A stretch of 64,000 bases of DNA from Tubiluchus corallicola (Eukaryota; Priapulida; Priapulimorpha; Priapulimorphida; Tubiluchidae), in NCBI GenBank assembly GCA_030141605.1, contig JAQGDQ010000127.1:434001-498000 (forward strand), given 5' to 3'. Positions within the stretch are counted from its first letter, which is position 1. Every line of letters starts with the position of its first letter. Below the pieces are notes generated by a model. The model did not search any database and was not told where the DNA came from. It saw only the letters and a list, made by a program, of their open reading frames with translations. The position numbers and the translations under genes are program-made. Positions 54,201-61,500 of the stretch are shown here, piece after piece.

Positions 54201-55889
54201 CTCCTCAGACTGCACATGGCGTAGTCTGCAATTAGTTTAATATGAATGAAAAGAGTCAAAGTGAAAAGCTAGGCACATTAAAAACACATTTATAGCACCG
54301 TTTTCACTAGTTACGAAAGATGAGTCGATGAAAACTAGAATAAGTAGTTAATATATTTAACAATCAATTTGATTACTACGGGAATTTGCACTCTTTTTTT
54401 AACACTCTCTTAGCACTCTGCTACACTTCTGCATTGGTTTGAAAGTAACTAGCAAAGCTAGAGTACTATTAGTTGCCTGGCTCCTACACTATATTCTAAA
54501 TAATTACAGCCTACTTTGTTAAATCGTGAAATGCACCAACAGTACGTGTTGCAGAGTTCTAATCAATTTTGAGTGTAATTAAAGCAGTTAATACAAGATA
54601 AAAATAAAACATGAATAATTCTCACATAATTCTTGCAACTGAGAAGACAGAAAAATGTATGTACTATAGTGCTAGCAAAATGCTATTGAGAAAAATTAGC
54701 ACATTGTCTACCCACCTTTACTTTGAGATGAAATGTGGCAGCATGTAGCAGAATTTTTGTGCGAGGAGCCTGGAGAGAAATGCTGCCGAAAGTCTTCACA
54801 TGGCATAGGTAAAGTTTCACAGGTATAGACACTGGACATGTTATGATCGTTACTGTTGCATTCAGCTACCGTATCAGTTACTTTACTTTTCATACTATCT
54901 GCAAACAACTCTGCCTTTCCTTTGCCTGTATAAACTTCTAATGCTGGTCGTTTTCGATCCAAAGTCAAATCGGTCCGTGAACAACACATACAGGCAATAG
55001 GCTCCTCGCCTCCCTTTAGGCACAAATTAGCTATACCGTCAGTAGCACCGCGATTCATACTACTACAAACTGGTGAGTTCAAATTACTAACTTTATTGCT
55101 TGAGCTAACACTATTGGACACTGATGGTCCTCCAGATTTTAAACACTGACTGGAAGTGTCCAAATCAGGCAAACGATCATGCCCTGCAAGTCCCAAGAGG
55201 TTTTGTGTTGGGTTTGTGCACTTGTTAAAGCTGTCACTGATTCTAGAAACGTTGTCCAGACGCATCTGTGGGAGCGTGCACAGATCAACTGCATGTTTTT
55301 TCTGCTTTCCAAAGTAATTGCTCAACGCTGCATCTCTTTCCTGTAGCGTTGAGATACAGTCCTCCTCCGACGGTGTGCGATACTGAAACCTGCCCTTGTC
55401 TTTGCCGCCGCGATTTCGACGATGATTCTGTTTTCGATTTCGTTTGGTTTCCTCTGCTTTAACACACCGGAACCTACCGTCTGGGCTTCCAATGGACAGA
55501 ATGCTCCGTCTGTGACTAGGACATGCATCGTGTGAGCAACACACAACGTTCCATGGCATTCGCTCTGTACCCTTCTCTACCAAAGCGAGACAGTTTCTCA
55601 ACTGAACTGAGAGGCTTTGGTCACCAGTACTCATGGCGGCCTCGGTCCAATGTTGACTAAACATGTGTTCGAACTGGGATTCCGTCACCACATGTTGTCT
55701 AATTACACCATCGCCCAGCCGGTACTTGAACACCAAGTCAGTGCTCTTCTGAGGAGAGAGCCTCACGTAATAACAAAAGTCACCCGGGCAGAGTTGAGAA
55801 GCGTCCGGCTCGCCGATTACTACCGTGATTCTGTCACAGATACACAGAGGCCAATTCGGGTCTGTACTGGATTGTACACATGCTCCTTC
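10165..55889 (-). CDS. PLEKHG4: Rho guanine-nucleotide exchange factor, PLEKHG4/PLEKHG4B/ARHGEF40 family (CRAL-TRIO, spectrin-like, DH, PH)
   Basis: Twenty-one exons, 5' to 3': 55889-54716, 53743-53633, 52515-52401, 51802-51700, 46764-46672, 33576-33460, 25180-24927, 21859-21721, 20544-20419, 16689-16492, 16234-16130, 15831-15065, 14734-14494, 13508-13335, 12946-12857, 12677-12534, 11891-11637, 11489-11312, 11142-11014, 10773-10552, 10271-10165. All borders are AG/GT and all phases agree, giving 4842 nt (1613 residues plus stop). Approximate order: N-terminal region 1-400, CRAL-TRIO 415-571, spectrin-like helices 572-845, Ser/Pro/basic linker 846-1150, DH 1158-1345, PH 1350-1470, tail. The DH-PH pair loads GTP onto Rho-family GTPases at membranes and actin structures (known for the family). 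The first exon here opens in phase 0 without a Met, so the true start lies further upstream. The symbol marks the family, not a one-to-one orthologue. Confidence 0.92.
11312..11891 (-). CDS. PLEKHG4: RhoGEF exons encoding the PH domain
   Basis: Exons 11891-11637 and 11489-11312. The first starts with the end of the DH helix (FQLRHGNDLLAMDAI), then QEQGQLLRQGEFLVF, RKKCLRHIFLFEDLVLFSK (strands 3-4) and a YKHSMK strand. The second has TDIGLTETLGD, FEVWFRKRKAGDTYTLQA and the C-terminal helix WVRDISKLLWKQAL with the conserved PH tryptophan. DAI followed by QEQGQLL is typical of the PLEKHG4/MCF2L/ARHGEF40 group. Confidence 0.93.
12107..12287. mobile_element. Short inverted-repeat (foldback) element in a RhoGEF intron
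   Basis: The left arm starts gtaaatggtcacagtatctc (12108) and the right arm ends gagatactgtgagcatttac (12286), its reverse complement with one mismatch. The arms extend inwards as imperfect repeats of about 65 bp (cctttgcaggcaaagct against cttcggctgcaaagg, and a shared gtcagtgaat/attcactgac block). It lies in the intron between exons 12677-12534 and 11891-11637. A related fragment is at about 25585-25655. Confidence 0.75.
12534..14734 (-). CDS. PLEKHG4: RhoGEF exons encoding the DH (Dbl homology) catalytic domain
   Basis: Exons 14734-14494, 13508-13335, 12946-12857 and 12677-12534. The DH conserved regions appear in order: CR1 TEMVQTEQDYVSSL, then NYFQEMERE followed by LRGKRNVVFGNIEKIFEFH (CR2 area), FYLYALYNKNKPKSDELL, and CR3 MDLASYLLKPVQRMGKYALL. 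CR3 contains the residues that contact switch regions of Rho GTPases and is intact, so exchange activity is expected. Which GTPase it prefers cannot be read from the sequence. Confidence 0.93.
14948..14981. repeat. (TA)n microsatellite
   Basis: About 17 uninterrupted TA units, 84 bp downstream of the donor of exon 15831-15065 on the minus strand. Confidence 0.98.
15065..15831 (-). CDS. PLEKHG4: RhoGEF exon encoding the disordered linker before the DH domain
   Basis: A 767-nt exon. It starts with helix-forming residues (KLKREKLTEQCKSARARC) that continue the spectrin-like region. It then turns into Ser/Pro-rich sequence with possible phosphorylation sites (RRRSFAG), an acidic patch, a Pro-rich basic stretch (PPAPKTKRRPFKKIMKR) and SWQLGMADSDKLSEAL. 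The KRRPFKKIMKRANSW motif resembles the conserved basic motif before the DH domain in PLEKHG4-type proteins. A (TA)n microsatellite lies 84 bp beyond the donor. Confidence 0.85.
16130..25180 (-). CDS. PLEKHG4: RhoGEF exons encoding the spectrin-like helical region
   Basis: Exons 25180-24927, 21859-21721, 20544-20419, 16689-16492 and 16234-16130 encode heptad-rich helices rich in Glu, Lys, Gln and Leu, with the anchors LEQTPDYRDTVERV, LVWLKNQASIQLEK, EFEKFYFVAM and SDLIEESAMVV. The TPDYR segment matches SPDYR in human PLEKHG4. Exon 20544-20419 joins exon 16689-16492 directly in phase 0; the 3.7-kb intron between them holds a 2.74-kb transposon whose internal open segment is not needed for the frame. 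These helices are expected to form a spectrin-type bundle between the lipid-binding and catalytic modules. Confidence 0.88.
17407..20149. mobile_element. 2.74-kb DNA transposon flanked by TTAA, in a RhoGEF intron
   Basis: Left end ttaagaacgagtccgcgaaa (17407) and right end, read on the other strand, ttaagaacgcatccgtggag (from 20149) are inverted repeats. After a short gap both continue with ACCATGCA, so the terminal repeats are about 30 bp. TTAA at both extremes is the target duplication typical of piggyBac and Kolobok elements. The interior is distinctly GC-richer than the intron and has G/C runs near each end. It holds a minus-strand frame starting MAATAELKCS. No transposase domain is recognisable. 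The intron is 3.7 kb, so this element makes up most of it. Confidence 0.72.
19117..19434 (-). CDS. Unknown reading frame inside the TTAA transposon
   Basis: The ATG at 19434-19432 lies in a good context (aagATGGCGG) and opens a 105-codon frame starting MAATAELKCSFSGLF and containing YPHETNIVNLLACTKDTRPH. I recognise no family. A donor-like gttatt near 19190 follows VNVMYR, so the frame could continue by splicing; an exon-like piece at 18861-18910 could be such a continuation. It may be a first exon of a transposon-encoded protein or an accident. Confidence 0.25.
   Translation of the reverse strand: MAATAELKCSFSGLFTSVKCGILTSYPHETNIVNLLACTKDTRPHLERFKQMKYLRNRNCFLQGLENVLCTVYFLCFVNVMYRLLLSYYSLSYIDVQARAQRKLH
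20316..20347. repeat. (TTA)n microsatellite
   Basis: About ten TTA/ATT units, just outside the right end of the TTAA transposon and about 70 bp past the donor of exon 20544-20419. Confidence 0.95.
21860..24926. other. RhoGEF intron with a GC-rich island
   Basis: A 3.1-kb intron between exons 25180-24927 and 21859-21721. Most is featureless AT-rich sequence. At 22730-22810 there is a short palindromic, GC-rich segment starting atgggcccaaggag and ending cggggcccat. It is followed to about 23030 by moderately GC-rich sequence (ggtgagggaggaggcc, ctggcggccctg) that looks like a degraded dispersed repeat. Reading frames here have no motif. Confidence 0.4.
25585..25655. repeat. Fragment related to the inverted-repeat element at 12107-12287
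   Basis: The stretch with taagatgagacagtgaaaca and tatctccttt corresponds, with substitutions, to taagatgaggcagtgaacca (12064) and tatctccttt (12122) at and just outside the left arm of the element in the 12.1-kb region. This shows the family is dispersed and that its real left boundary may be near 12060. Confidence 0.5.
26475..26568. repeat. 47-bp tandem duplication
   Basis: Two copies (26475-26521 and 26522-26568) of a unit containing attacagtactgaacatgac, differing at a few positions. Intronic; no function seen. Confidence 0.9.
27195..27263. repeat. Compound (AT)n(GATA)n microsatellite
   Basis: About 20 AT units run directly into about seven GATA units. Intronic in the RhoGEF gene, 1.2 kb downstream (minus strand) of the possible alternative first exon. 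Confidence 0.97.
28448..28543 (-). CDS. PLEKHG4: Probable alternative first coding exon of the RhoGEF (isoform without CRAL-TRIO)
   Basis: ATG at 28543-28541 opens exactly 32 codons (MREIETKEQL at the start, ANKVSALDHALL at the end) and meets a donor CTG|gtaatt in phase 0. The next downstream exon of the gene (25180, AAA ATA GAG) begins in phase 0, so the product would read ...DHALL-KIEPFIEQC and continue through spectrin-like, DH and PH parts, about 1070-1080 residues. An in-frame TAA lies five codons before the ATG, so this ATG is the first. The peptide is charged and helix-prone, unlike random AT-rich translation. Upstream DNA has two TATA-like boxes on the same strand. No transcript evidence is available, so the call is inferred from phase, start and donor. 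Confidence 0.5.
28560..29400 (-). promoter_or_regulatory. Candidate internal promoter region
   Basis: Upstream of the possible alternative first exon the DNA becomes GC-richer (especially 28740-28870 and 29225-29400) than the surrounding intron. On the minus strand there are TATAAAG at 28991-28985 and TATAAATA at 29229-29222. This would suit a promoter for a short RhoGEF isoform. It is inference only; no transcription start is visible in sequence. Confidence 0.3.
29769..29899 (-). pseudogene. Isolated coding-like fragment in a RhoGEF intron
   Basis: About 40 codons ending at TGA 29769 read FTAVRDILASGGAQLYSGR then INVCQVRGVPMRGAAL. Composition is balanced and GC is raised, unlike the flanks. 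A possible acceptor (gttttgatag) precedes it, and GCATTG|gtgaaa could be a donor before the stop. The DILASGGAQLY part recalls the helix region of BRCT-type domains, but that is a weak impression. It is not needed for the RhoGEF frame. It could be a captured or retrocopied exon piece, or an exon of a nested gene. Confidence 0.3.
30725..30903. repeat. 91-bp tandem duplication
   Basis: Copies at 30725-30815 and 30816-30903 are nearly identical (one visible substitution, gtcac/gtcgc), so the duplication is recent. The unit contains cttaatatcgtcatcttaaa and ttcttagaaaaaggagcagc. Confidence 0.95.
31319..31448 (+). repeat. Solo 'AAAATGGCACAGG' minisatellite-like array
   Basis: About nine degenerate copies of a 14-17-bp unit (aaaaatggcacaggaaa type) in tandem. 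The same unit occurs at the edge of the dispersed repeat copies near 32240-32290 (inverted) and 39375-39550. Open frames through it (PVPFFP-like on the minus strand) are artefacts of the repeat. Confidence 0.9.
31895..32300 (-). repeat. Dispersed repeat, copy A (inverted relative to 39370-39830)
   Basis: Read on the minus strand it starts with the 'atggtacaggaaaaaatggc' array (32290-32240), then gtttagggttaggg, a TTAGTTATTTTTG block, gaagttatgcttcaa, acagtttgttt, ttatggcagtaggcctatt, aaactttgtg and ccgaacaccacgta. The same blocks in the same order are in the 39.4-39.8 kb copy. No coding capacity. Class unknown (it could be a Helitron-like or other non-autonomous element). Confidence 0.8.
32134..32232. 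repeat. Three 33-bp repeats with telomere-like CCCTAA ends, inside copy A
   Basis: Units starting at 32134, 32167 and 32200 carry ccctaacccaaaacacatct and end ttacgaagtgtg; the third reads ccctaaccctaaacacctat. The sister copy near 39555 has a single unit, so this is an expansion within the element rather than a telomere remnant. Confidence 0.85.
33460..53743 (-). CDS. PLEKHG4: RhoGEF exons encoding the CRAL-TRIO (Sec14-like) domain
   Basis: Five core exons (52515-52401, 51802-51700, 46764-46672, 33576-33460, preceded by 53743-53633) encode ILRAGAAKITG, then SNHPVIVIDPKRLP, then GFTIILDGREG (the central strand and loop of the fold), LSAEIYQLLVLEK, and LGGSFFYDHETWIDYR, the typical closing motif of the CRAL-TRIO module in the MCF2L/PLEKHG4 group. 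In relatives this module helps membrane targeting and autoinhibition. The introns are very long: 4.9 kb and 13.1 kb split this domain. Confidence 0.9.
36606..37258 (+). pseudogene. Possible decayed coding sequence of unknown origin
   Basis: Two overlapping plus-strand frames (36606-36845 and 36797-37105). The second runs on in frame past a single TGA (37103) to TAA at 37256, so about 150 codons have only one stop. The later part is rich in Lys/Asn/Glu (KTNRRKLENESKAQNHPRL). No domain is recognised. It sits in the 13-kb RhoGEF intron and may be a decayed transposase or chance openness. Confidence 0.2.
38032..38463 (-). pseudogene. Decayed or interrupted open frame of 144 codons, unknown family
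   Basis: From 38463 to the TAA at 38032 one frame stays open apart from a single TAG at 38326-38324. The first part includes MTVTLELRNEVQNPSGTRFF and the second FFRFFLIRLEEVSKTLVHLY and ESRIRDLQNFALYLKENRM. Codon content looks protein-like rather than AT-random. I do not recognise the family. No splice sites clearly remove the TAG. It is most likely a pseudogene or retrocopy in the RhoGEF intron. Confidence 0.3.
39370..39830 (+). repeat. Dispersed repeat, copy B
   Basis: It begins with a long 'aaaaatggcacaggaaaa' array (39375-39550), then gtttagggttaggattagc, ttagttatttttacc, gaagttatgcttcaacacag, a (TTTG)n run, ggcagtaagcctattacgc, gaaactttgtggagaaggcg and cgaacaccacgtagataaaa. It aligns with copy A (31895-32300) on the opposite strand, about 7.5 kb away. 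Confidence 0.85.
39831..46671. other. RhoGEF intron interior
   Basis: AT-rich intron DNA between the exons at 33576-33460 and 46764-46672. I find no exon, RNA gene or repeat with clear ends in this stretch. Short open frames are shorter than about 70 codons and lack motifs. Confidence 0.5.
46765..51699. other. RhoGEF intron, 4.9 kb
   Basis: Mostly featureless AT-rich DNA. Around 47840-48520 composition shifts, with a perfect TGACGTCA (CRE-type) octamer near 48009 and short GC-rich words (gaaggcgcca, ccgtcatcgcggga). This could be an enhancer or a degraded element. No exon is seen. Confidence 0.4.
52516..54715. other. RhoGEF introns flanking exon 53743-53633
   Basis: Two introns of about 1.1 and 1.0 kb. 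The first, near 52850-53480, has repeated 'gattcgg / gattcaga / gagtcggatttg' words suggesting a decayed simple repeat. No other features are seen. Confidence 0.4.
54716..55889 (-). CDS. PLEKHG4: RhoGEF exon: N-terminal ARHGEF40/PLEKHG4B-like region plus low-complexity linker
   Basis: A single 1174-nt exon. Its first about 100 codons contain WPLCICDRITVV, LCPGDFCYYVRL, a segment ending in FEHMFSQHW, and ERMPWNVVC. From memory this matches in order and spacing the N-terminal block of vertebrate ARHGEF40 (Solo). The rest is a basic stretch (KRNRKQNHRRNRGGK) followed by Ser/Cys-rich linker of low conservation. The acceptor is ttaacag at the upstream border and the donor is AAAG|gtggg at 54716. 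The MRLSPQ reading often taken as a start is a GTG codon inside the exon; the frame runs open upstream to the acceptor. Confidence 0.85.
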
Positions 55890-57179
55890 CTGTTAAATTA
55901 AAATAAATTGATGAGAATGTACTGTACAGTCTATTATGATTACAAGCAGTTGACTTTTGTGTGTGGCTTGTGTACATTTAATTAAATGCAAGTGTGCCCA
56001 ATATATATCACAAAACAAGAATCGTCAGTTTATCTCAACTACCTACACAAGTTTTACATGGCTGACCGCGGCATTTTTTAGCAATTATGTATGCTCTAAT
56101 AGTATTTCCGTTATGACTCATAATTAGCAAAACCCACACACAGAATCGTTGAGTTCCAAATCAAGTTGAGGCTAAAGCTGTTGAGCTCACTGATGTGTAA
56201 AAGTTCTCGACAACTGTCGCTAAATTACTAAACTATATTGACAGATAACTTTAGAATACCAGTAATCTGTCAAACAAAGAAATGAATAAACATTTGCGCC
56301 GCACAAATAGTTTTTGGAAAACAGAAGTAAAACATTTATAGAATAATTCCAAAATAATACCGAAAATTGCAAATTCATGCCTTCAAGCTAAACGTAGGTT
56401 TTGAAAGAGAATGATATCACTGATACTATGCAACAGAACTTCCTTCTTATAACAGCCGCCCCGTCACTGTTGATATACGTTTTGTGTATTTCTGCGAGCC
56501 TGTTGTACAGACACTGTAAGTTTGACATTATCGCCAACCGCTACTGTCATGCTCCGTAAAAACGTAATAAAAAAGGTAAACACCTATACTCATCAAGCAC
56601 ATAATAAACCTGTCGTAAAATGATATTGTTCAGACAAAGCGTTGGATTTTCATTAATTCTGTTTGCAAACTAAAATTACTAAGCGTTTTATGCAGCAGGT
56701 ATTTATTTTGCATAGATCCACAATGGTTGCAGGTATAAACGTGTGCTCATTAATTAAATACAATCCTTCGCGGGGGATACTAGATACACAGTCATAACCT
56801 CTGACTTTTGGGGACAGTTAAACCAAGTTTGAGCAAAACCCCACAACTTCGAAAAATACGAACTACCGAAAAATACAGGTTTCTTCGCGGGTTTCCTGTT
56901 TCATGCTGACATTGAACGTATATTGCACGCAAAGTATGCCGTAGAACATGAAAGGGTTTCACGTTAAATCTTTATCATGCGGTATGTATGACGTAGTTTA
57001 TTGACGAACAACACAATACAATATACAGTAGAATGTACGTAAAAATCACACAAAACAGCCCAACACTTGGGTATAATCAAGATAAAGAAACAGTAAAAGA
57101 AACAAGTAGAGGTTAAGCAGTAAATAGTATTTACACAATAAGATTTGCCTCAAAGCGCTATTGCTTTCCAAAACAGTGT

Positions 57180-58575
57180 GTAATACAATTCGAAGTTAAA
57201 TTCGCACTTTCACTTTCATTTCCAATCATCAAAAATATAAATTTTTCATTACCGTAAGATTCATAAAGTTTGGGAAAATTTCATTGACACGAGAGAACAG
57301 GATATGTCTTAAATCATTATAATAGTTACATTTAAGAATTAAATGCTTTTCGTCATCATTTTTTTTATCTTTACAAAAATGGCAACAAAAAAGTCTGTTG
57401 TTAAGGAGGATTTTAGGTTTGGTGTACCGGTCCTTTCCAATAAGGAGGTTGTGTGAGCTAATATGCAACTCTATAAAGTTTGTTTTTTAACGGGATTTTT
57501 TATTAGCAAATAAGTATTTTTTTCCTACGAACTCGTTTTTAACTTGGAATATGTTCGTAACTTGTTCTTTTCGTTAATATTTTTACCAGGTTCTTCGGTG
57601 ACATTCTCCTTCCAGTAACTAGCTATTTTGATTTTAGTAAATTAATGAATTGTCTGGGCCTAATGGACTCTATACTTTGAGCCTCCCAAATATGCGAGAA
57701 TCCTGTATGATTTAAAATATCTCTGAAAAATTTTAACTAACAGTCGATGTTATATTCCAGAAGCTGGCCATTTTGCAAGTATCCTTAATACACTAATGAA
57801 TTTGGCGGACAATTCAGTATTCTCAACCAGTATTCGATTGCGGTTATTATCATATCAATGTAAAATGGGAAGCGCCACAGTTCTCCACGAACTGCGCGAT
57901 TAACAGAGTACTTCCCAACACGGAGAACGAAGTTGCATACCTTAATATTTATTAGTTCGGCGGGAAAGTCGCCATATACATTTTCGATACATACCGCATT
58001 GTTATTTATGACTTTTCGTTTGTTAAAAGAGAATGGCGCCCAGGATCTAGCTGAGTACGAAGCTATTGGTTTTATCAAGCTGTCATACAGTCTTATTAGT
58101 ACTTTTATATTTTATATTAATACCCCAAAATTTTTGTCTGAATTTAAAAAAGCTCTTCATTGCTTATTATACAAGTCCTAATTTGCCTTTTTGAACGAAC
58201 CGCTGGCACTGAAATTGATACCCAGGTAAGTATAGTTCTGCGCTGTTCTACCTTACCTGAACCTAATTTAAACGCATATTTAAGCCTAATTATTTTATGA
58301 CCTTCTTTATTATATTAAATACACTACTTTTGGCTTTTCAGTATTTAAATTACGTAGCCATTTGTCACAGTAAAGATTAAGTTGATCAATGCAATTTTGC
58401 AAGCCTATCTGAGCTGTAGAAAGTATCACTATATCGTCTGCATACATCAGTAGATGAAGATTAGTATGAAAGGGTCACATGATTGATCAAAAATGTCGAC
58501 AATGTCGTTGAGAAATAAATGAAATAACAGTGGACTCAAGATACATCCTTGTTTGACGACATCAACAAGAAATGG
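57180..58575 (-). mobile_element. Decayed LINE reverse transcriptase and C-terminal domain
   Basis: Reading the minus strand from 58558, QGCILSPLLFHLFLNDI (RT motif before the catalytic box) is followed, after a frame break, by LMYADDIVILSTAQ at about 58447-58410 with the catalytic YADD. Then come SYSARSWAPF and VGKYSVNRAVRGELWRFPFY (57900 region), the usual post-RT block. A CCHC-like knuckle, CHFC followed by EKHLILKC, lies at about 57400-57350. Stops and frameshifts show a dead copy. It is not the same segment as the LINE at 1-1080, so the family relation is unclear. Confidence 0.85.
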
Positions 58576-58798
58576 GGCGGAATAATTTCCAGGAGAGATT
58601 TTTAATTAAGCGTCAATGGACTGTTTTTAACGACATTATAAAATTTCATTCCAAAATCGTATGTCAGCAATTGTACCGTATATTAATGTTAATCAACTAC
58701 TTCGCTAATCACATGACATTGTTTTTGTTCAACAAGGACAAAACTCACACACTTATCACTTTCATACTGCTGCCATATTTTCCGATCACGCTACTCAC

Positions 58799-58855
58799 CC
58801 TTTTCCTGTTTGCAAATGAAAAACAAATATCTCCACAATGTTCTAATGAGTGCAT
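58799..58855 (-). CDS. Possible first coding exon of the full-length RhoGEF
   Basis: ATG at 58855-58853 opens 19 codons (MHSLEHCGDICFSF...) ending at a strong donor AGG|gtgagt in phase 0, the phase required by the acceptor at 55889. An in-frame TAG lies three codons upstream. The peptide does not resemble the expected N-terminus of ARHGEF40-type proteins, which in vertebrates has about 90 residues before the WPLC block. So either this is an alternative start or the match of phase is chance. Confidence 0.25.
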
Positions 58856-60222
58856 ACGTGACTACTAACGGTAGGCCTAGTATCAGCTAAGATCAATATC
58901 CCAAACACGTGCAATGCCAAAAATAACAAACATACGCGACAGGAAAGTCTTGACAACAAAAATGACTTCATTATCCAACTCCACCAGTTATTAAATTTAA
59001 CTAGAAACATATTTCCAAATCACTTTGAATATTCGTTTTTCTGCTTACACAATTGCCCTGTTCATTTCATGAATGGAATCAAAAAGTGGTTGCAAGACAA
59101 GCGCAGATGTTTCAAGTTGTTTTTGCATGTTCAGCTGTCAGAAAATTTTGATGAATGAACTCAAAACAGCTTGTTCAGGGACTAAAACTCTTCATAAGCC
59201 AAGTTTTTATGGTCCCAAAATAACTAGCTACGGGATTAATAATCATTTTGGGCGTAATAAATCAGAAACTCATTATAAAACTGTTGCACCAGACTGAAAG
59301 AAGTTCGTTTAATTTTGCGCCATAACTTGCGACGATTACCATTGGTTAACAATTGGTTTACTTGTTTGCAAAAACAGATAGTCGCACTGAAAGATACAGA
59401 AACAGTATTAACCGTAATACTTCAGCTAATACATTATTTTAAAGATTTAAAACCTCATTCCAAGTATTTAAAGCGACGTTATACTTGTTATGCAATCCGT
59501 TTTCTTGCATGCCAAAATTACATTCTCCTCATTTTTGTACGCTTCTACATCGCAGCTACACAAGCTTGAGTTTCTAATAATCGGTGGTCTGTAAGTAAAT
59601 TAGCGTGTTTTAAGATACGATTTAAAACTTGTAAGATTTTTAGACCAAAAACTCGGACCGTTTACCAAATTTTCAAGCAAAAGTAAGAGGCTCCTCAGGC
59701 TCTAAGCCAAGTAACCTTTTATCTAAAAACTATCTGCGTTTTTGAAAAAAATTCAAACAAAGCATTCCAGCTTCATTAAGAACTAATTCAGTAGGTGCTT
59801 ATACCTAGCAAAACTTTTACCACGTAACACCAATACCAATAAAGCTTAGTAGCTTACTGGTGAAATTTAACCTAAACATAAATATTTAATTATTTATTAT
59901 ATAATTATACATAGTAAAATTTTACATAATTATACTGAGAAAACGATGTCTTTTGAACAGGTATTTTGCTTAGAATATTTAGGTCAACAAGAAAATAGAC
60001 GGATTTTGTGGAGAAATGAACAAACACGTAACCATAGTTAAATCGCACTTTAAAAGCTTTTAATATCGCTTAGAAAATAATAGCTAAGTAATATTATCAG
60101 TTAATAAAAGTTCAAGCATTATCCATATATCTCCTAAAATAAGACGTAAAGTAGACGGCTATATAAAATTCTAACGATCATAAGCTTAAGTAAAACACAG
60201 CCAGTTACTAATGAAGGATTTG

Positions 60223-60440
60223 TTAGCACTCAATACAATCGTGTGAAAGTGAAGATGGATTCATGCTGCAGATGTCAGTTGAAGCCCTGATTACATAACA
60301 AGCACACCAGTCATCAGGGAGAGACAGCTCTGTAGGAGCATCTTTGAACGTTGTACAAACCCACATCGTCATAAATGCCACGTTGGCATTTTTACTTCTT
60401 TCACATCTGGTTTTGTCTGCAACGGCTGCAAGAAATCTTA
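60223..60440 (-). CDS. Coding-like block, possible terminal exon of an unknown gene
   Basis: A minus-strand frame runs open from an acceptor-like ttcttgcag (about 60427-60435) to TAA at 60223, about 70 codons. It includes AFMTMWVCTTFKDAPTEL, SLPDDWCACYVIRAS and SMNPSSLSHDCIEC at the end. Cys/Trp/Asp/Pro content and local GC are well above the surrounding AT-rich DNA, and this is the main reason to list it. I recognise no family. The phase at the acceptor would need one nucleotide from an upstream exon. It may be a last exon of a gene lying to the right, or an unusual open stretch. Confidence 0.3.
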
Positions 60441-60973
60441 TACAACAGCAAGTTTCTTTACATAAACAAATGAGTCATCAGGGACTTGCAATTTTATGTA
60501 CTACTCCTGCGATCAAATAACCTATACAGTAAAGCTGCAAAACTGAGTCACGTGCTTTACACTTTTGTGAAGCTCAAACAGTTAATGAGAGGGATTCAAT
60601 TAGCAATTACCGACTTGAAATTTTTGCTTGAATAATTCAAAACCATAGATTTGAAAATTTAATGAAAACAGGTAGGCATTTAACAAAACGAAGCACTTAG
60701 AAGTGATCTCCACTGAGCGGTTTGCAGTTTAACAGAAATGCGAAACGATAAACAATCACATACTGTGACTATACTAAACATCCAAGAAACTTTATGTATG
60801 ATGAACAATTCTATCAATATGTATTTTCAGCAATGTTTAAATTTCACCATACAGTACAGCAAACAAATTTAAAGCAAGTAACTGTGAGTGAATCTGTTGC
60901 CCAGAACAATTCATATGCGAATTTACACATGACACTCAGATGACACGGTTTTAGTCACATAGGGTAAGACATA

Positions 60974-61025
60974 GAGAGAAAGAGAGAAAGCAAATGGGTG
61001 AAAAGGAGAGGGAAGGGGAGAGGGA

Positions 61026-61084
<59 letters not shown>

Positions 61085-61106
61085 AGAGAGAGAGAGAGAG
61101 AGAGAT
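60974..61106. repeat. (GA)n-rich microsatellite
   Basis: A long purine run of GA, GGGA and GAAA units; more than 25 uninterrupted GA dinucleotides in the centre. Minus-strand frames of poly(SerLeu) across it are artefacts. Confidence 0.97.
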
Positions 61107-61383
61107 GAGAGATTTCTGATGAGCATGAAAATTCTACCAAAATAATGTCAAAATAGTAATGTGACGTTACAGCTGCTTTTCGTTATTGCAGTCTTTTCAT
61201 GTATGAATCATTGAGAAACAAAAACAAAGTTGTGCGCAATGTCGGAATTCCCTGTTTAAAAACAAATACTGTTGCCTAAACCAACTAGACAGTTCTGCTT
61301 CACAAGAAGGGCATTTTAGCCAAAGGTTTAGATTTCAGGCAGTTTATTTTGATTAAGCAGTGAGAGTAACCCTCCGCCCAACG

Positions 61384-61500
61384 CATCTTGGATGTGAAGC
61401 TCAAAATTCACAAGAGCGAGGCGACAACACCGAATCCAGCTCACAACTCGGCTAAGGTCAAAGGACACGGAGCTCTTTATAGCTGGCGAGCTCCTGCCAA
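61384..61500 (-). promoter_or_regulatory. Possible core promoter on the minus strand
   Basis: Within a GC-richer island (61370-61560), TATAAAG occurs on the minus strand at 61481-61475, followed about 95 bp downstream by an ATG in good context (caagATGCG, 61386). It could serve the coding-like block at 60223-60440 or the RhoGEF. The donor needed to join them (gttact) is poor. Confidence 0.25.

Noticed and set aside
55268-55901. Plus-strand and second minus-strand frames over the N-terminal RhoGEF exon
   Set aside because: Shadows of the real minus-strand reading frame, which carries the conserved motifs.
60923-61140. Ser-Leu repeat proteins on the minus strand
   Set aside because: Direct translation of the GA microsatellite.
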